From NCBI RefSeq assembly GCF_019903425.1, contig NZ_JACHUZ010000013.1, positions 252,087 to 316,086 of the forward strand: DNA of 64,000 nucleotides. The letters run 5' to 3'. Each line of letters opens with the position of its first letter. The stretch's first letter is position 1. Made by a program: the position numbers and the translations under genes. Under the pieces are notes generated by a model. It had not been told where the DNA came from. It ran no database searches and saw nothing but the letters and a program-made list of their open reading frames with translations. The stretch is from Vreelandella halophila (GTDB lineage Bacteria > Pseudomonadota > Gammaproteobacteria > Pseudomonadales > Oleiphilaceae). Below, one piece after another: positions 61,732-64,000 of the stretch.

Positions 61732-62462
61732 TGGGCTGGATCATAGAGCGCACTGTTACAGAAATCCGTTTCCCCGAGCGCGGGCCCAACCAGGATGATC
61801 GCTGAACGTTTCTCCGGGATGCGCTCCAGATCCTCCGCCAGCCGACCCAGTGGTGCCCGCAGCACCTGCTCGTCCGGACGGCTGGCGCGGAAGACCACGG
61901 CCGCCGGGCAGGCTTCCCCGTAATAGGGCACCAGCCGTTCCACCACTGAATCCAGGGTATGCAGCGAGAGATGAATGGCGAGCGTTGTGCCGGTGGCCGC
62001 GTAGGCCTCCAGGGTTTCACCTTCCGGCATGGATGACGCCCGCCCCTGGGTCCGCGTGAGCACCAGGCTCTGGGCAACACCGGGCAGGGTCAGCTCCTGG
62101 CCGAGCACCGCGGCGGCCGCTGAAAAGGCCGGTACGCCGGGGGTCAGTTCATAGCGTATTCCCAGCTCGCGCAGGCGCCGAAGCTGCTCCGCCACTGCCG
62201 AGTAGATGGCCAGGTCCCCGGAGTGGAGACGGGCCACATCCAGACCCTCCTCATGGGCAGCCTGGATTTCACCGATGATGTCATCCAGGGCCATCGAGGC
62301 CGTGTTCACCAGGCGCGCGTGCTCCGGCGCATGGGCGAGCACCTCCTCCGGGATAATCGAGCCCGCGTAGAGGCAGACCGGCGAGGCGGCGATACGGTCC
62401 CGCGCCCGCAGCGTGATCAGGTCCGGGGCGCCCGGACCGGCGCCGATGAAGTGTACCGTCAT
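61707..62462 (-). CDS. cobM: Precorrin-4 C11-methyltransferase
   Basis: 251 residues from ATG 62462. Class III SAM methyltransferase: [20 protein letters not shown] at the start, [25 protein letters not shown] and [19 protein letters not shown]. CobM (CbiF) methylates C11 of the corrin ring. It overlaps cobL by 4 bp, so cobL-cobM are translated together. Confidence 0.95.
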   Translation of the reverse strand: MTVHFIGAGPGAPDLITLRARDRIAASPVCLYAGSIIPEEVLAHAPEHARLVNTASMALDDIIGEIQAAHEEGLDVARLHSGDLAIYSAVAEQLRRLRELGIRYELTPGVPAFSAAAAVLGQELTLPGVAQSLVLTRTQGRASSMPEGETLEAYAATGTTLAIHLSLHTLDSVVERLVPYYGEACPAAVVFRASRPDEQVLRAPLGRLAEDLERIPEKRSAIILVGPALGETDFCNSALYDPAHHRLFRDA

Positions 62463-63745
62463 GCTGTTCCTTCCCCTGCCTGTGATGATTTGGTGGCGGA
62501 CCAGATCGTGATCGGCCGGTCCGACTGCCAGCCATTGAACCGCCCCAGCGGCTCCGTGCGGTCTACCGAGAGGCGTGTCAGTTGCCCGCCAAACCGATCC
62601 CGGGCCGCCATCAGCGCGGCTTCGCCCTCGAGGGTCACCGCCGTCGCCACGCATCGGCCCCCGGCCGCCAGGGCGGACCAGGCGCCGTCGATCACCCCCT
62701 CGCCACTGGCACCGCCGCCGATGAAGACCGCGTCCGGTTGCGCCAGCGCGGGAATCACCTCAAGAAGATCCCCCTCCCGGGTCTCCAGGTGGCCCACGCC
62801 ATGCAGGCGCGCATTCTCCCGAACGTTTGCCAGACGCTCCGGGCGCCGTTCAACGGCGGTCGCCCTGTTGGCCGGGTCCGACAGGAGCCATTCCACGGCC
62901 ACCGCACCGGAACCGGCGCCCAGGTCCCAGAGGTGCTCCCCGCCCCGGGGCGCCAGTTGCGCCATGACCACCGCCCGGATCTCCGGCTGGGAGATCTGGC
63001 CGTCCTGCAGGAAGGCCTCGTTGGCCCGCCCCGGTACCCGTGACACCGGCGTTGCCCTTTCGGCGGGCCGGCACTCGATGGCCAGGGTGTTCAGGCGCGC
63101 GGGGGCATGAGCCAGACCTTCCCGCGCCGTGGTCTCGATGATCCGTTCCTCCGGCCCCCCCAGGGCTTCAAGTACCGTCACCCGGCTGGCGTCGTAACCG
63201 CTGTCCGTGAGCAGCCGGCAGACCACCGCCGGGCTCTGTTCATCACTGCTGAGCACCAGCAGCCGCCGGCCGGGCGCGAGCACCGCCCGCAACCGGTCCG
63301 GATCCCGCGCCACCAGCGAGTGGCAGTGAAGCGACTGCAGCGGCCAGCCCAGGCGCGCGGCCGCCAGCGAAAAGGCGGACGGCCCGGGATGGCAGGCCAT
63401 GACCTCCGGCGGGAAGGTGCGCGCCAGGGTCGCGCCCACGCCGTACCAGAACGGATCGCCACTGGCGAGCACACAGACCGGCTGCCCCTGCCACTGGCGG
63501 ATGCGCTCAACGCCCTCCGAGAAGGGCGTGGGCCAGGCCTCCCGGCACTGGCCCGGCACCGCCGGCAGATGATCCAGGTGCCGCTGCCCCCCGATCACGA
63601 AGACCGCCCCGGTCACCGCCGCGCGCGCCGCCTCATCCAGCCCGTGCCAGCCCGCCTCGGACAGCCCCACAAGACTCAGCCAGCGGTGCGGCACCCCGGA
63701 GGACGGCGTCCGGTCCGTGCCTGTATAATCCCCGTATTCACTCAT
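62459..63745 (-). CDS. cobL: Precorrin-6Y C5,15-methyltransferase (decarboxylating), CbiE-CbiT fusion
   Basis: 428 residues from ATG 63745. The N-terminal CbiE part (about 20-225) has [21 protein letters not shown] and [15 protein letters not shown]. The C-terminal CbiT part has the SAM motif [18 protein letters not shown] and AVERRPERL. The enzyme methylates C5 and C15 and decarboxylates the C12 acetate side chain. It is divergent from cobK, with only 20 bp between the two start codons. Confidence 0.95.
   Translation of the reverse strand: MSEYGDYTGTDRTPSSGVPHRWLSLVGLSEAGWHGLDEAARAAVTGAVFVIGGQRHLDHLPAVPGQCREAWPTPFSEGVERIRQWQGQPVCVLASGDPFWYGVGATLARTFPPEVMACHPGPSAFSLAAARLGWPLQSLHCHSLVARDPDRLRAVLAPGRRLLVLSSDEQSPAVVCRLLTDSGYDASRVTVLEALGGPEERIIETTAREGLAHAPARLNTLAIECRPAERATPVSRVPGRANEAFLQDGQISQPEIRAVVMAQLAPRGGEHLWDLGAGSGAVAVEWLLSDPANRATAVERRPERLANVRENARLHGVGHLETREGDLLEVIPALAQPDAVFIGGGASGEGVIDGAWSALAAGGRCVATAVTLEGEAALMAARDRFGGQLTRLSVDRTEPLGRFNGWQSDRPITIWSATKSSQAGEGTA
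63724..63729 (+). promoter_or_regulatory. Candidate -10 element for cobK
   Basis: A perfect TATAAT lies on the plus strand at 63724-63729, inside the first codons of cobL and about 37 bp before the cobK ATG. No good -35 is seen at the right distance. Confidence 0.35.
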
Positions 63746-63765
63746 TCCCGACTCCGGCAGAAACC

Positions 63766-64000
63766 ATGCCCTTTCGTATCCTGATCCTCGGCGGCACCCG
63801 CGACGCCATGACCCTGGCCGAACAGCTCCTCGATCAGCCCGGCCTCGAGCCCACCTACTCCCTGGCAGGGCGAACCCGCCGCCCGCTGCCTCCGGCACTG
63901 CCAACGCGCCGGGGCGGCTTCGGCGGCATCGAGGGCCTGAAACAATGGCTCACGGACCACGACATCGCCGCCGTGGTCGACGCCACCCACCCCTTCGCCG
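63766..64000 (+). CDS. cobK: Precorrin-6A reductase (partial, runs off the window)
   Basis: 78 codons are visible from ATG 63766. The start RILILGGTRDAMTLAEQLLDQPG and the DATHPFA motif at the window edge are those of CobK/CbiJ, which reduces precorrin-6A with NADPH before the CobL step. The remaining two-thirds lie outside. Its place, back to back with cobL, fits the pathway order. Confidence 0.9.
   Translation, partial: MPFRILILGGTRDAMTLAEQLLDQPGLEPTYSLAGRTRRPLPPALPTRRGGFGGIEGLKQWLTDHDIAAVVDATHPFA

Overview
This is a G+C-rich chromosomal stretch from a free-living, aerobic gammaproteobacterium. Several blocks match the gene order known from Pseudomonas and its relatives: algC-dut-coaBC next to radC and rpmB-rpmG, engB/cytochrome c4/dsbA/endonuclease-fold protein, hemB-ppk1, and rubredoxin/rubredoxin reductase close to ubiC-ubiA-phoB-phoR. 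Two PEP-CTERM-type proteins, a tubulin-like gene, a PanP-type aspartate decarboxylase and the oxygen-dependent CobG argue against Pseudomonas itself. A halophilic or Ectothiorhodospiraceae-like lineage is a reasonable guess, but it is an inference. There are no rRNA or tRNA genes, insertion sequences, integrases or CRISPR arrays. Coding density is very high, with many 1-25 bp gene overlaps.

Layout. 1-4.3 kb: housekeeping genes (a partial AlgC-type mutase, dut, coaBC, radC, rpmB, rpmG). 4.3-14.3 kb: a dense signalling island holding a LOV-(degenerate GGDEF)-EAL-receiver protein, two soluble histidine kinases, a receiver/degenerate HD-GYP protein, a lone receiver, a receiver fused to a type II secretion/type IV pilus-like ATPase, and an MglA-like GTPase. 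14.4-17.3 kb: endonuclease-fold protein, dsbA, cytochrome c4, engB. 17.3-21.9 kb: a TetR repressor with two operators, divergent from an aldehyde dehydrogenase / Tat lipoprotein / GMC oxidoreductase operon. 21.9-28.5 kb: coaD, ggt, a DUF945 protein, ppk1, hemB. 28.5-34.7 kb: a possible small RNA, a second TetR with an AidB-like acyl-CoA dehydrogenase, and a run of small metabolic genes. 34.9-39.7 kb: an acidic lipoprotein, a 741-residue FtsZ/tubulin-like protein and a PLP-dependent decarboxylase. 39.8-45.0 kb: a PiT phosphate transporter, tatABC, a PEP-CTERM-like protein and a Tat-exported PhoX-type protein. 45.2-51.7 kb: tesB, rubredoxin reductase, rubredoxin, hpt, ubiC, ubiA, phoB, phoR with a clear PHO box. 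51.7-53.1 kb: a receiver protein and a CsrB/RsmZ-type regulatory RNA with a GacA-like upstream site. 53.1-60.3 kb: methyltransferase, selU, MscS channel, YbaK-type deacylase, UbiF-type hydroxylase, HIT protein, phoU, YciA-type thioesterase, PEP-CTERM protein. 60.4-64.0 kb: cobalamin genes cobG, cobM, cobL and the start of cobK.

How the genes fit together. Three themes stand out. The first is a two-component and c-di-GMP circuit whose receivers share the same C-terminal K-P-W signature and which includes a secretion/pilus-type motor ATPase and a polarity-type GTPase; no pilus structural genes are present. The second is phosphate physiology, spread over PiT, PhoX, PhoBR, PhoU and Ppk1. The third is post-transcriptional control through a Gac/Rsm RNA. 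The most novel items are the tubulin-like protein, the signalling island with its receiver-ATPase fusion, and the newly visible Rsm-type RNA.
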